A stretch of DNA of 64,000 bases from Belliella baltica DSM 15883. Its GTDB lineage: Bacteria; Bacteroidota; Bacteroidia; Cytophagales; Cyclobacteriaceae. Position numbers and translations under genes: made by a program. Location of the stretch: positions 1,364,001 through 1,428,000 of the forward strand of contig NC_018010.1 of NCBI RefSeq assembly GCF_000265405.1, given 5' to 3'. Within the stretch, counting starts at the first letter, position 1, and each line of letters begins with the position of its first letter. Below, piece after piece: positions 15,637 to 23,516 of this stretch. The notes below the pieces were generated by a model. The model was not told where the DNA came from. It ran no database searches and was given only the letters and a program-made list of their open reading frames with translations.

Positions 15637-16473
15637 TTAGAACCATAGTCGATTAATATTGAACCCAATCAAGAATTGGTTTTCGGAGAGCCTGTTCTTA
15701 TTCAGTATATAGTTTCTTTGAGGTAAAATCCCGTTATAATTACCGACAAAGACCTGGAATGCATGAAGTCCTGTAGACATTTCTATACCCAGCGAAAGGC
15801 CTGGATTGTCAGTGTTTTGACTTAATGGCTGGCTATAATCAATGAGGATAGATGTTTTGTCGCTGATACTGACTTTGCCTCCCAGAGCCACCGCAAACTG
15901 ACTGTTATCAAGTTCTGGGGAAACCAGGTTGTAATGAGAGTAGCTGGGAGCAATTTGCATAGAGACAATTCTATTAAACCTACGGGTAAAAATCAGCTGA
16001 TTAAAGTAGGCAAACCGGTTGGAAGACTCGGGAAAAAATTCCGATTCCCGTGCATCTATAGCCACATTGCCATAATAAGCGAGACTTACCGGTACACTAC
16101 CGGAACGGGTCTGTTGTAGCAGGCCGGCTTTTAAGTTGAAGTCCTGCATACGGCTATCTTTCAACGTCCCGAATCCCAGGGTTATTCGGTTTGAAATGGC
16201 ATAGCTTAGTGCCAAACGAATGTTGGCTGGCCCCCACATCCCCAAAAGGTCGCGATTTCCACTTTCTATGACCCCAAACCGGTGCTGGATGTCGAATTGA
16301 AAGGTGCCTTTTGAATTTATCAATCCTGTAGGATTGTCAATCAACCAACCGCTTTGAAAAGCTGCTCGCTCGGGTTTATCTACTTTTTTTGACTGAATGG
16401 AATCCTCCTCCTGAGCCGCTACTGTAAAAGTCATAAAGCAAAACAGCATGAGAAGTAAGGTAGTGTTTTTCAT
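15637..16473 (-). CDS. DUF5777 family outer-membrane beta-barrel protein
   Basis: A 278-residue protein with a signal peptide (MKNTTLLLMLFCFMTFTVAA-Q) and the DUF5777 signature IDNPTGLINSKGTFQFDIQH then GVIESGNRDLLGMWGPANIR near the N-terminus, followed by regular barrel strands and a C-terminal Phe (FLIGFNINRLWF). Function of the family is unknown; members are often found beside c-type cytochromes in Bacteroidota. Here it lies between a lipoprotein cytochrome c and the NrfD operon. Confidence 0.85.
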   Translation of the reverse strand: MKNTTLLLMLFCFMTFTVAAQEEDSIQSKKVDKPERAAFQSGWLIDNPTGLINSKGTFQFDIQHRFGVIESGNRDLLGMWGPANIRLALSYAISNRITLGFGTLKDSRMQDFNLKAGLLQQTRSGSVPVSLAYYGNVAIDARESEFFPESSNRFAYFNQLIFTRRFNRIVSMQIAPSYSHYNLVSPELDNSQFAVALGGKVSISDKTSILIDYSQPLSQNTDNPGLSLGIEMSTGLHAFQVFVGNYNGILPQRNYILNKNRLSENQFLIGFNINRLWF

Positions 16474-16527
16474 ATACTTAATGTGAATAGTAAAATTGAT
16501 GTGACTAGTAATTAGCTATAAATACGG

Positions 16528-16920
16528 TTAGTTGTCCTTTACCCCTTCATCGATCCATTTCTTGATGAGCGCAATTTCCGTGGGTGTCAAAGGGCCAGCG
16601 GGAGGCATGTTATTACCATCTTCACTGCGAAATTCCAGCATTTCGACTAGCTCACTTCCTTCTGCATCTCCAGGTATGACGTCCCCAAGGTCAATCAACT
16701 CCTCAAACGAGGCATAGGCCATACCTTCTCTAAAATCCGGTTCGACTTCTGTTGGATTATGGCAGGTAGCGCATTTAGCTGTCAGAATGGGTTGAATATC
16801 CAGCTCGAGGGATACATTGTCTTTTACTACAGGGTCACCAGGCTCGACCTTGTCGTTATCACAAGCGGCCAATAATAGGACCATAAAGAAAACTGAAAAT
16901 AATTTGATAAGATTTTTCAT
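16528..16920 (-). CDS. Lipoprotein c-type cytochrome-domain protein
   Basis: A 130-residue lipoprotein (MKNLIKLFSVFFMVLLLAAC with lipobox LAAC) containing one haem c motif KCATCHNPTEVEPDF and a distal segment NNMPPAGPLTPTEIALIKKW typical of the planctomycete-type cytochrome domain. It probably resides on the periplasmic or outer-membrane face and conducts electrons. It precedes the DUF5777 gene by 54 bp. A 17-bp dyad shared with two other island promoters is found 73 bp upstream of the ATG. Confidence 0.87.
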   Translation of the reverse strand: MKNLIKLFSVFFMVLLLAACDNDKVEPGDPVVKDNVSLELDIQPILTAKCATCHNPTEVEPDFREGMAYASFEELIDLGDVIPGDAEGSELVEMLEFRSEDGNNMPPAGPLTPTEIALIKKWIDEGVKDN

Positions 16921-16992
16921 AATATTATTTTTTTATTAGTATTGAGTACTCGGTAATTCTTCTCAAAATTAGGAAAAGGACTTACCCCCGGT

Positions 16993-17009
16993 TTACCATA
17001 TTATGGCAA
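16993..17009. promoter_or_regulatory. Shared 17-bp dyad, copy 2 (best palindrome)
   Basis: TTACCATATTATGGCAA has arms matching at 7 of 8 positions around a central base. Homology with the copy near 18717 extends further, from AATTAGGAA on the left to TGACAGGAGGTGA-like sequence on the right. Confidence 0.5.
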
Positions 17010-17103
17010 TGATTTAAGAAATTATGACAGGAGGTGATTTGCCAATCTTTTAATTCGTGTGATCCAGTTTTCGGCCAAATACTAGCTCGTTATTACAAAA
17101 AAA

Positions 17104-17134
17104 GGGTGTTAGAAAAGTCTATCTTCTAACACCC
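17104..17134 (-). terminator. Rho-independent terminator after the 17159-17521 gene
   Basis: A perfect 11-bp stem GGGTGTTAGAA / TTCTAACACCC with a 9-nt loop; on the minus strand it is followed by seven T. It ends leftward transcription and separates the upstream gene from the cytochrome gene at 16920. Confidence 0.9.
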
Positions 17135-17158
17135 CCTGAAAAGAGACCTGTTAATTTA

Positions 17159-17521
17159 TCAGTTAGACGTTTTCTCTTCTACACCTTTGGTAGCGGCTAG
17201 CTTTCCTTTAGGTGTAAATTTGATTTCAACTTTCTTTCCATCGATTTTGCCTATATAACTATAGTGTAACGGAATCGCCCGTGATGTTCCCGCAGTCCCT
17301 TGATCGGCCGGTTTATTCACTGTATGCTCGAAGTGGGCATACCATGCCCCTTTTTGAATACTGCTCTTGATTTGGCCAAACTCCGTCTCAAATGTTTTGA
17401 GTACTGCTGCAGGAACCTGCTGATCTTTGATTTTTTCGAACATGGTCATTGGAATAGTTTGAGCGTATGACCAGACTACACTAATTAAGAGCATCGTGAA
17501 TGTGAGTTTTAACGTTTTCAT
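17159..17521 (-). CDS. Small secreted protein, PepSY-like
   Basis: A 120-residue protein with a signal peptide (MKTLKLTFTMLLISVVWSYA-Q). The mature part (VPAAVLKTFETEFGQIKSSI, then GAWYAHFEHTV, then YIGKIDGKKVEIKFTPKGKL) has the helix-then-strands pattern of PepSY-like or BLIP-like domains common in Bacteroidota secreted proteins. Function unknown. It has its own terminator. Its upstream region has been split by the IS1595-type element, which moved the shared 17-bp dyad more than 1 kb away. Confidence 0.7.
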   Translation of the reverse strand: MKTLKLTFTMLLISVVWSYAQTIPMTMFEKIKDQQVPAAVLKTFETEFGQIKSSIQKGAWYAHFEHTVNKPADQGTAGTSRAIPLHYSYIGKIDGKKVEIKFTPKGKLAATKGVEEKTSN

Positions 17522-17642
17522 ATCTATAAAATTTGGTTTAAAAATTCATTATTCATTATTCGGATATCTGACCTCAGTCATGAAAGGTGGATTTCTCATA
17601 ACTATTTTTAGTCAGCATTAAGTCACAGTTAATTCTTTTTGA

Positions 17643-17652
17643 AATTAGGAAT
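17643..17652. repeat. Direct repeat flanking the IS1595-type element (left)
   Basis: AATTAGGAAT occurs here and at 18690-18699, immediately outside the paired ends of the element; a likely target duplication, although the family usually makes 8 bp. Confidence 0.55.
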
Positions 17653-18689
17653 ATGAATATACGGAATTCTGCCAGTAGCCAAATTATATACTGACAGTTG
17701 GTGACAATCGATTGGTAATCAAGCTAAAGTGAGGTTACTTGGTCAAAACAAAGGTTCTGACCATGAATATTTTGAAGTTCGAAGAGCGCTTTCCAGATGA
17801 AGAATCCTGTATCAGGTTTTTCAAGGTTAAAAGGGAACAAGAAGGCGTGGTTTGCAAAAAGTGCAAGGAAAAAGAGCACTATTGGCTCCACAGTAAAAGT
17901 ATGTTTCAATGCAAAAGTTGCGGATTCCGTACCAGTTTGAAAAGTGGAACTGTGATGGAAAATAGCAATCTGTCACTTCGTAAGTGGTTGATGGCCATGA
18001 CCTTCTTTAGTGCCACTAAGCAGGGGTTTACCGCTCTTGAACTCCAGCGACAAATGGGGTTTACTCGCTACCAAACCGTCTTTGATTTATGCCATAAGAT
18101 TCGTGTCATAATGGGTAAGCGGGATGATCAATATAAGCTCGAAGACATGGTAGAATATGATGAAGCTTACATCACCAAGTCAACCTCAGCCCAGAAAAAG
18201 AAGAATCTCTCAATCGGGGCCGAGGAACCCAGCAGAAGTCCACAGTGGCTGTGATGGCTGAATCAACCATTCTTGAGGATCCTAAGACAAAGAAGTTAAC
18301 CAAAAGCTGCCGATACTTCAAGATGAAGAAAATTGAGGACTTAAAGGCTAAAACGGCAGAGAAACTGATTAAAGACTTCATCAATAAAGATGCTGTTCTT
18401 CAAACCGATGACAGTACCACTTACGCTAAATTTGAGGACTTCGTGGATGTCCATGTCACCGAATTATCTTCAACAAAAGAGGGTAGATTCAACCTTAAAT
18501 GGGCTCATACAGCAATCAGTAACCTCAAAAGTGATCTTAGAAAGTATAAAATGATATCAGAAAGAAGGCTTCAGAACTACATCGACGAGTTTTGCTACAA
18601 ACTAAACCGAAGATACTTTGGAGAAAGACTCTTTGACCGACTTATTATTGCTTCTATCCAACCCTACTGGCAAAGTAGCGGATAATCAT
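17653..18689 (+). mobile_element. IS1595-family insertion sequence
   Basis: About 1037 bp with imperfect terminal inverted repeats of 26 bp: the left end starts ATGAATATACGG and the right end, reverse-complemented, starts ATGATTATCCGC; both then reach an identical TGCCAGTAG. It contains one transposase gene reading rightward, now frameshifted. Flanking direct repeats AATTAGGAAT support a transposition event. Its insertion lies in the upstream region of the leftward gene 17159-17521. Confidence 0.75.
17763..18685 (+). pseudogene. IS1595-family transposase, frameshifted
   Basis: The N-terminal half (MNILKFEERFPDEESCIRFF) has the zinc-ribbon CKKC...CKSCGF expected of IS1595 transposases, then YDEAYITKS with the first catalytic Asp. 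The frame then leaves the family sequence near codon 150, giving the tail SIGAEEPSRSPQWL. In the frame two bases over, the expected sequence RGRGTQQKSTVAVMAES resumes and continues through VLQTDDSTTY (second Asp), FNLKWAHTAISNLKSD and FCYKLNRRYFGERLFDRL to QPYWQSSG. The break is at CTCTC (18207-18211); losing one TC restores one frame of about 307 codons. The transposase is therefore inactive unless the shift is bypassed. Confidence 0.88.
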
Positions 18690-18699
18690 AATTAGGAAT
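18690..18699. repeat. Direct repeat flanking the IS1595-type element (right)
   Basis: Second copy of AATTAGGAAT; see the left repeat at 17643. Confidence 0.55.
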
Positions 18700-18716
18700 A
18701 AGGACCTCCACTTCGT

Positions 18717-18733
18717 TTATCATATTTTGGCTA
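18717..18733. promoter_or_regulatory. Shared 17-bp dyad, copy 3 (displaced by the IS)
   Basis: TTATCATATTTTGGCTA. If the IS1595-type element is removed in silico, this motif falls about 150 bp upstream of the leftward gene 17159-17521, in the same orientation as the other two copies relative to their genes. Confidence 0.4.
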
Positions 18734-18808
18734 TGGTTTACGATATTTTGCAGGCTGGTGAAAGCGGAAATTGCTAGGGCATAATTCACGCTTAGGAGAA
18801 TGATCGTT

Positions 18809-18958
18809 TTACATCCCGGTGATCTTGATCGGAAATTTCTTCATCATTTTGTGGATGGCAGGGTGCAGGTCTCCATACATTACTTTGGTGTCATAAAGGT
18901 CACTCTGGGCCGCTCCTTCCAAGACCAGATGGTTGGTTTGCCTGTCATTCATTGTCAT
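18809..18958 (-). CDS. Short reading frame, possible C-terminal gene fragment
   Basis: From an ATG at 18958 a 49-residue product ends at TAA 18809-18811 (QTNHLVLEGAAQSDLYDTKV, then KKFPIKITGM). The open frame extends upstream to 19012 (KYTVYDEYIHSRVKLM), where a TAA blocks it. The composition looks protein-like (charged, helix-forming), so this may be the surviving 3' end of a leftward gene or a very small gene. No family recognised. Confidence 0.25.
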   Translation of the reverse strand: MTMNDRQTNHLVLEGAAQSDLYDTKVMYGDLHPAIHKMMKKFPIKITGM

Positions 18959-19084
18959 CAATTTGACCCTACTGTGGATATATTCATCATAAACGGTATA
19001 TTTAATAGGGATTTACCATGCAGACTGCTTGTTTGGTAATTTGTCAATCAAAAAGCCAAAATTTGAAACCTAATCTTTAGAACT

Positions 19085-19951
19085 ATGAAATATTCAGTTA
19101 AAACCGGCCTTCAAACCCCATTCTACATTTGGATTATGCTAGGGCTGCTCTCAGGATGTGGGCAATCGGCCAGTCAAAATCAAAGCCAGGAGCAAAGCCA
19201 GCCAGCTGTGGAGCAACCCGAAAAGCCAAAATGTGAAATAGAATTGCCCGCATCTACTTTAAAAAATTCGTTGCTGGCTCCTGCCGAAAACCTGAAATAC
19301 ACCGCCCTGAAGCTTCATGAGCTGGCCGAGGGCCATGATCATGACAGGGTTTCAGGGCAGGCTAAAAGCATGGCGGAGGAAAGCATGAAGCTGATGAAAA
19401 GCAGCGTCTACCTGACCAGCTCCTACCTGGACAGCCTGATTCAATACAGTTCTCGATGTGCGGTACTGTCCAACGCACTGCAAGCCCACAATAAGGCCAT
19501 GGCAAAGGCGAAGCTTAAAGAGGTGGTGGGGCAACTGGAGGCCCTCACCGGAAGGGTTAGTGACTTTACAGGTCGTAATGTCAGCATCCGGGAAGATGCT
19601 TGTATGTCCAATGCGGAAATGCTCGAGAATGAGATACGGCTATATTTTGCCACACTCAAATCGGGGGTCAACTCCATCGCCTTATCACTTGCGTCAGTAT
19701 GTGAAGATTGTGCGGCCAATGAGATTTCCTTTTATGAAAACCTGATGAAAGTTTTCAGGGAGGCGCTCATCAAAGCCCCCACTGATCAATATAAAATGGT
19801 GAGCAGGACTTTGGCTGATATAGAACACACACTTCATGAGCTGGCAGGAGTGCACGGAGAAGACGCACACCATACCCTGGAAACGCTTGAACGACAAATG
19901 GACAGGTTCGAAGATGAGCTCCTAGACATTACCGGCAGAAGGGAACTATAA
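19085..19951 (+). CDS. Helical lipoprotein of unknown function
   Basis: A 288-residue lipoprotein: the signal ends at LLSGC near residue 25, followed by a Gln/Ser-rich linker. The rest is almost entirely helical with heptad-like patterns and a His/Asp cluster (ELAEGHDHDRVSGQ), a scattered set of Cys (RCAV, DACM, VCEDCAA) and a His-rich late segment (HELAGVHGEDAHH). Metal binding is possible from this composition. No family recognised. It is 12 bp upstream of the metalloprotease-like gene, so the two are probably cotranscribed. Confidence 0.7.
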   Translation: MKYSVKTGLQTPFYIWIMLGLLSGCGQSASQNQSQEQSQPAVEQPEKPKCEIELPASTLKNSLLAPAENLKYTALKLHELAEGHDHDRVSGQAKSMAEESMKLMKSSVYLTSSYLDSLIQYSSRCAVLSNALQAHNKAMAKAKLKEVVGQLEALTGRVSDFTGRNVSIREDACMSNAEMLENEIRLYFATLKSGVNSIALSLASVCEDCAANEISFYENLMKVFREALIKAPTDQYKMVSRTLADIEHTLHELAGVHGEDAHHTLETLERQMDRFEDELLDITGRREL

Positions 19952-19963
19952 CCTCTTATTGCT

Positions 19964-20965
19964 ATGAAAAGCATGGCCATCTTTTTTCTGCTCTTGGTGA
20001 CTGGGTTGTCAGTCACTGCCCAATCGGTGACATTCAATGCTGACCGTTACCACTATGACAACCAGACCTTACTGCTGGAAGGCGATTTTGGGGAATGGAC
20101 AAACTCTGAATATGTGGCATTCATCAACCAGTCAGGCGGAACTGTGAGCATTCGTGCCCACATCCACCATCACCTAACCTTTATCTATTTTGTTGACTCG
20201 GAAAATCATGCCGACCATGATATTTCCATAAATATCCCCGCCGACGGGCAATATACGTTGAGGGTCATCGCCAAACTATCAAGCGGTAGCCCGGTTGTTT
20301 ACAATGACCAATTGGGTTTTGATTTGACCTATCAAAATGGTGGAACCGGGTATTTTGAACTAAAGGCAAGTGCCTATTTTCACGCCAGAAGTAGCAGCGG
20401 TCTTAACACTCCGCTTTCAAAACCAGACGGGTATGGATACATTGGCTATGGCTATGAGGAGGTGTCCTCGGGTAAGCCCATGAGATGGGATAAAAGTGAT
20501 TTTCCTCTAATAGTTTATTCAAACCATACCCGTTTTGGTTATTCAATGGAATATTCGGCGGTCGTTCAAAAGGCAATGAATGTGTGGAACAGTGCCGGAA
20601 GGAGCATTGGTTTGAATGCCAACATTTTTGAGCTCACCGATAACCCAAACAACGCAGATATAAAAATGGATTGGTCGGGTCAAAGCGTGCCACAGGGTGC
20701 ACTGGGCGTGGCAATGCCGGGACGAAACCTTATCGGAATGCTCCCTCTGAGCAGGTACAGTGGACTGGGTGCGGCAGGCGAAACCCTCGTTCAGGAGCTC
20801 GGTCATTTATTGGGCCCTGTTCACTCTGATGTCCGATATGACGTGATGAATGGGACCGCCCACGGGCATTGGCACGATTTGACTGAGATCAATCTCACGG
20901 AAAGGGACAGACAGATGCTGAGCTGGATTTACTCGCAAGCGGATTATTATCCGTTTGGTAGATAA
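19964..20965 (+). CDS. Secreted matrixin-like metalloprotease with altered zinc motif
   Basis: A 333-residue protein with a signal peptide (MKSMAIFFLLLVTGLSVTA-Q). An N-terminal beta domain with a His-rich patch (RAHIHHHLTF, SENHADHDIS) is followed by a matrixin/metzincin-type catalytic half: YSAVVQKAMNVWNSAG, LPLSRYSGLGAAGETL, then QELGHLLGPVHS at residues 277-288 and a Met-turn DVMN at 293-296. The family signature is HExxHxxGxxH; here the first His is Gln (codon CAG at 20792-20794, one base from His), while Glu278, His281 and His287 remain. Zinc binding and proteolysis are probably impaired. The rest of the gene is intact. Confidence 0.78.
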   Translation: MKSMAIFFLLLVTGLSVTAQSVTFNADRYHYDNQTLLLEGDFGEWTNSEYVAFINQSGGTVSIRAHIHHHLTFIYFVDSENHADHDISINIPADGQYTLRVIAKLSSGSPVVYNDQLGFDLTYQNGGTGYFELKASAYFHARSSSGLNTPLSKPDGYGYIGYGYEEVSSGKPMRWDKSDFPLIVYSNHTRFGYSMEYSAVVQKAMNVWNSAGRSIGLNANIFELTDNPNNADIKMDWSGQSVPQGALGVAMPGRNLIGMLPLSRYSGLGAAGETLVQELGHLLGPVHSDVRYDVMNGTAHGHWHDLTEINLTERDRQMLSWIYSQADYYPFGR

Positions 20966-21128
20966 GATAATAAATTTTCGTGGTTTTTGGGCTGCATCCG
21001 TGTTCCGGCCCCAGGGTGGTGAGAGGGCCTGGCTTGCAAGTCTTTGAGTTACATGATGCTGTTTGGTGGCCGAATAATTGCGGAAGGAGCCGATCTGGTG
21101 ATCCGTAGACACAAAATGCAGCAATCAT
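20966..21128. other. Non-coding gap after the metalloprotease gene
   Basis: No convincing gene, hairpin terminator or RNA was seen. The sequence probably includes the decayed remainder of the sigma-factor gene to its right. Confidence 0.4.
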
Positions 21129-21335
21129 TTTCTTTTTTCGCTGATTCAGATATAGGAAAAGATTCTGGATGGCGTCCAGGACTATTTCCCTGGACGCAAA
21201 TTGCAAGCCGAATGTTAGCAGCCGTTTGGTATATTCATTATAGATGTGCACAAAAGTTTCTTCATCACCATTGACATACGATTCCCAAATTTCGCTATCC
21301 TTTTTGGATGAAGAGGGCTTCCGGAGTGTTTTGAC
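21129..21335 (-). pseudogene. ECF RNA polymerase sigma factor, region-2 fragment
   Basis: The leftward frame encodes DSEIWESYVNGDEETFVHIY followed by NEYTKRLLTFGLQFASREI and LDAIQNLFLYLNQRKKK. This is the start of region 2 of Bacteroidota ECF sigma factors (W-x-x-F/Y-x-x-GDEEAF, then Y..L..YG and the QDLF-like core). There is no start codon before a TAG at 21336-21338, and homology ends after about 70 codons, before the DNA-binding regions. It is a relic. Confidence 0.6.
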
Positions 21336-21408
21336 CTAAACGATATATTTTCTTTTCACCTATTATGGAGCTAATATGTTTTCAGTTACTCAATACCAAA
21401 GATCAGTG

Positions 21409-22533
21409 TCAACTGTTCATGGCACGTGCTGATGTATGGGTTTTCATGATCTTCCACTGATCATTTTCTTTTTTAAGGATTGATGTAGCCACACCTTTTC
21501 GTTCGATCAATTTACCATCCGATTTCAGGACGATTTTGTAAGTATAGGTCTCTGTCGTAAAAGCGTACGGCATGTCAATTTTTACCTTGATTTTATGGTC
21601 ATTAAAGTCAAATGACTCAAACACCTCCAGTTCAGGAGCAAGGTGATGGGCAAGATAGTGGGTAAAGGATCCTTCCTCTCCACCTGACTCAAATATTTCT
21701 GAGTCTTTCATGAAAAGCCCGGTCAGTCCCTCTACACTTAGCCTCTCGATACCTGCCTTGTAGGCTTTGATGACCTCTTCTACATTAGCTTTCTCAGCTT
21801 GTACATCCACATCTTCATTATCAGCAGGTGACGTACATGCGCTCAACAGAACGGGTGTCACTGGGTTGTCTTGCTTCGCTTGTCCGTTTTGACTTTCAGC
21901 ACAGTGACAGTCCTCACAGCCACACCCACAAGTACACTTCTCTGGTTGGGTTTTAAGGGATGCCTGCCTTTCAAAAGACCTACAAATTTCATCCTCCCAA
22001 CTCTTCCGGTAGTCAGATAGCGACATTCCGGTATATTTTTTGAACTGCCCGGACAGGTAGTGGATACCGCTGTAACCAACTGTAATAGCGATCTGACTCA
22101 GGTTGAGGTCACCTTGCCTGATCAGCTCTTTGACCTTATTTGTTCTGAGGTCAATAAAATACTGCTCGATGGTGATCCCCGAGTACCGGCTATATACTTT
22201 GCTCAGTTGGTGATAGTTTCTCGCCACCTCCTTTGCGATATAATCTGAAAGCTTTTGCCGGTGGCCTATCCAGCTTATATTTTCCATGTAGCAATGGATG
22301 GCTTTATTGATTTCGGCAATCAGTAATTCATTCTGATCACAGATCAGCCCCAGGTCCAGCACTTCGAGCTTCTCATTGATGAGATCAAAATCCGGAAACG
22401 GATCGATGTTTAAAGTGGCATAGCCCAGGTCTACTTCTGTGAAAGAAATATTCAAGTCATGCAGGATCTGCTTGACCACATGGACGCACCTGAGGCATAC
22501 CATGTTTTTTATCTGTATTGTGATAGTTTTCAT
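21409..22533 (-). CDS. HMA-AraC regulator fused to a Cys-rich linker and an NTF2-like lipoprotein domain
   Basis: A 374-residue protein with four parts. Residues 1-70: an HMA-like domain (IQIKNMVCLRCVHVVKQIL) as found at the N-terminus of many Bacteroidota AraC regulators. Residues 70-190: a single AraC DNA-binding domain (ITIEQYFIDLRTNKVKELIR, IAITVGYSGIHYLSGQFKKY, GMSLSDYRKSW). Residues about 200-222: a Cys cluster CTCGCGCEDCHCAES resembling a metallothionein-type tail. The rest is an NTF2/SnoaL-like domain (about 250-374: VIKAYKAGIERLSVEGLTGL ... RKGVATSILKKENDQWKIM). The join contains TPVLLSACTSPAD, a buried lipobox, so the last part was evidently a separate exported lipoprotein. A cytoplasmic regulator carrying this domain is unusual; see findings. 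Confidence 0.85.
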   Translation of the reverse strand: MKTITIQIKNMVCLRCVHVVKQILHDLNISFTEVDLGYATLNIDPFPDFDLINEKLEVLDLGLICDQNELLIAEINKAIHCYMENISWIGHRQKLSDYIAKEVARNYHQLSKVYSRYSGITIEQYFIDLRTNKVKELIRQGDLNLSQIAITVGYSGIHYLSGQFKKYTGMSLSDYRKSWEDEICRSFERQASLKTQPEKCTCGCGCEDCHCAESQNGQAKQDNPVTPVLLSACTSPADNEDVDVQAEKANVEEVIKAYKAGIERLSVEGLTGLFMKDSEIFESGGEEGSFTHYLAHHLAPELEVFESFDFNDHKIKVKIDMPYAFTTETYTYKIVLKSDGKLIERKGVATSILKKENDQWKIMKTHTSARAMNS

Positions 22534-22613
22534 TGCAATATTGATTTTGTGTAAAAAATGAGATATAAGAACCTCTTCTTGGGAGGAGATCCCAAATGAT
22601 CAATATTGCATGT

Positions 22614-23132
22614 CTAGCATAGGAAAGACTGATACAGAATGCGCAGGAAACTACCACCAACAGGTGGAGAAAGCGAACTGTTCAGTTGGTAAGGATCGGT
22701 GTTTTTATGTATATGAAAGCTTACGAAATCAATATCGTATTGTACTGCGTGGAGCAGGACCGGTATTTTTTCGGTTTCGAATTTTGGCAGTTCATACTGG
22801 ACCAGACTGGCCAGTAGCTGATTGGTCTCTTCTTCGCAGCACTCATCCTCGCTATTGCTGTTGTGCTGATGATGTGTGGTGTGATTGTCTTTATGCTGAT
22901 GTCCTACTTCTCCGGCAGGATGGATATTGTGATGATCGCCTGAATTTTCCGAATGGCCGTGTTGGTGATTACTGTCGTGTCGATGGGCTATACCCCCAGA
23001 CCTGCTAGAATATATGCGGATATCCAGAATGCCTAAGTCACAGAGAAAATTACACACGAATACCCCTGAAAAAGCGATGAGCAGGCTCAGAGCCAGTTGC
23101 ATTTGTATTTTATGTAATTTCCTGATAATCAT
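22614..23132 (-). CDS. His-rich HYC_CC_PP-related secreted protein
   Basis: A 172-residue protein with an N-terminal signal or anchor (MQLALSLLIAFSGVFVCNFL) and a strongly His-rich central segment (HRHDSNHQHGHSENSGDHH, then GHQHKDNHTTHHQHNSNSED) directly followed by ECCEEE. It ends SPPVGGSFLRILYQSFLC, the same PP-...-QSFL tail as the proteins at 2529-2933 and 4655-5035. It probably binds metal ions in the envelope. It lies 80 bp upstream of the HMA-AraC fusion gene on the same strand. Confidence 0.7.
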   Translation of the reverse strand: MIIRKLHKIQMQLALSLLIAFSGVFVCNFLCDLGILDIRIYSSRSGGIAHRHDSNHQHGHSENSGDHHNIHPAGEVGHQHKDNHTTHHQHNSNSEDECCEEETNQLLASLVQYELPKFETEKIPVLLHAVQYDIDFVSFHIHKNTDPYQLNSSLSPPVGGSFLRILYQSFLC

Positions 23133-23516
23133 AGGTGACCAAAAGTTTAGCGAGCAGCCCTACGTCAGCCAGGTAAAATCCATTCCCAACTTGAAAGTGT
23201 TAAGAGGGAATTTATGACCTATTGGTGTGCTCTTACAATTTAATGATCTTTTGCAGTTACTTTTCGCAAATCATTACATTACCTGTCAAAACTAAGAGGT
23301 CGTACTTTGGGATTATATGACCTGAGTTGGCTGAAAAAATGATTGATGTCAGGTTTAGGCAGGTCATATAGTGATAGCTGCCCAAGGAAAATACAATTGT
23401 TAGTAACTTCTTGTCTGGAGCTTTGTTGCAATCTGTCAGTGCCTGCCCGGTCCACCCCTATCATTACGCCTGATAATAGCAAATGAGCCTAGCACCATTG
23501 TCGCCAAAGGCACCAA
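23133..23516. other. Intergenic region without a supported gene
   Basis: Short frames occur on the minus strand (one of 67 codons ending RSYNPKVRPLSFDR at 23279-23482) but without a recognisable family or convincing start; it may hold decayed mobile-element sequence. Confidence 0.35.

Noticed and set aside
18800..19039. Rightward frame of 79 codons
   Set aside because: It overlaps an opposite-strand frame with better protein-like composition and has no recognisable family.
23279..23482. Leftward frame of 67 codons ending RSYNPKVRPLSFDR
   Set aside because: No convincing start, no recognised family and no supporting context; mentioned only as possible decayed sequence.
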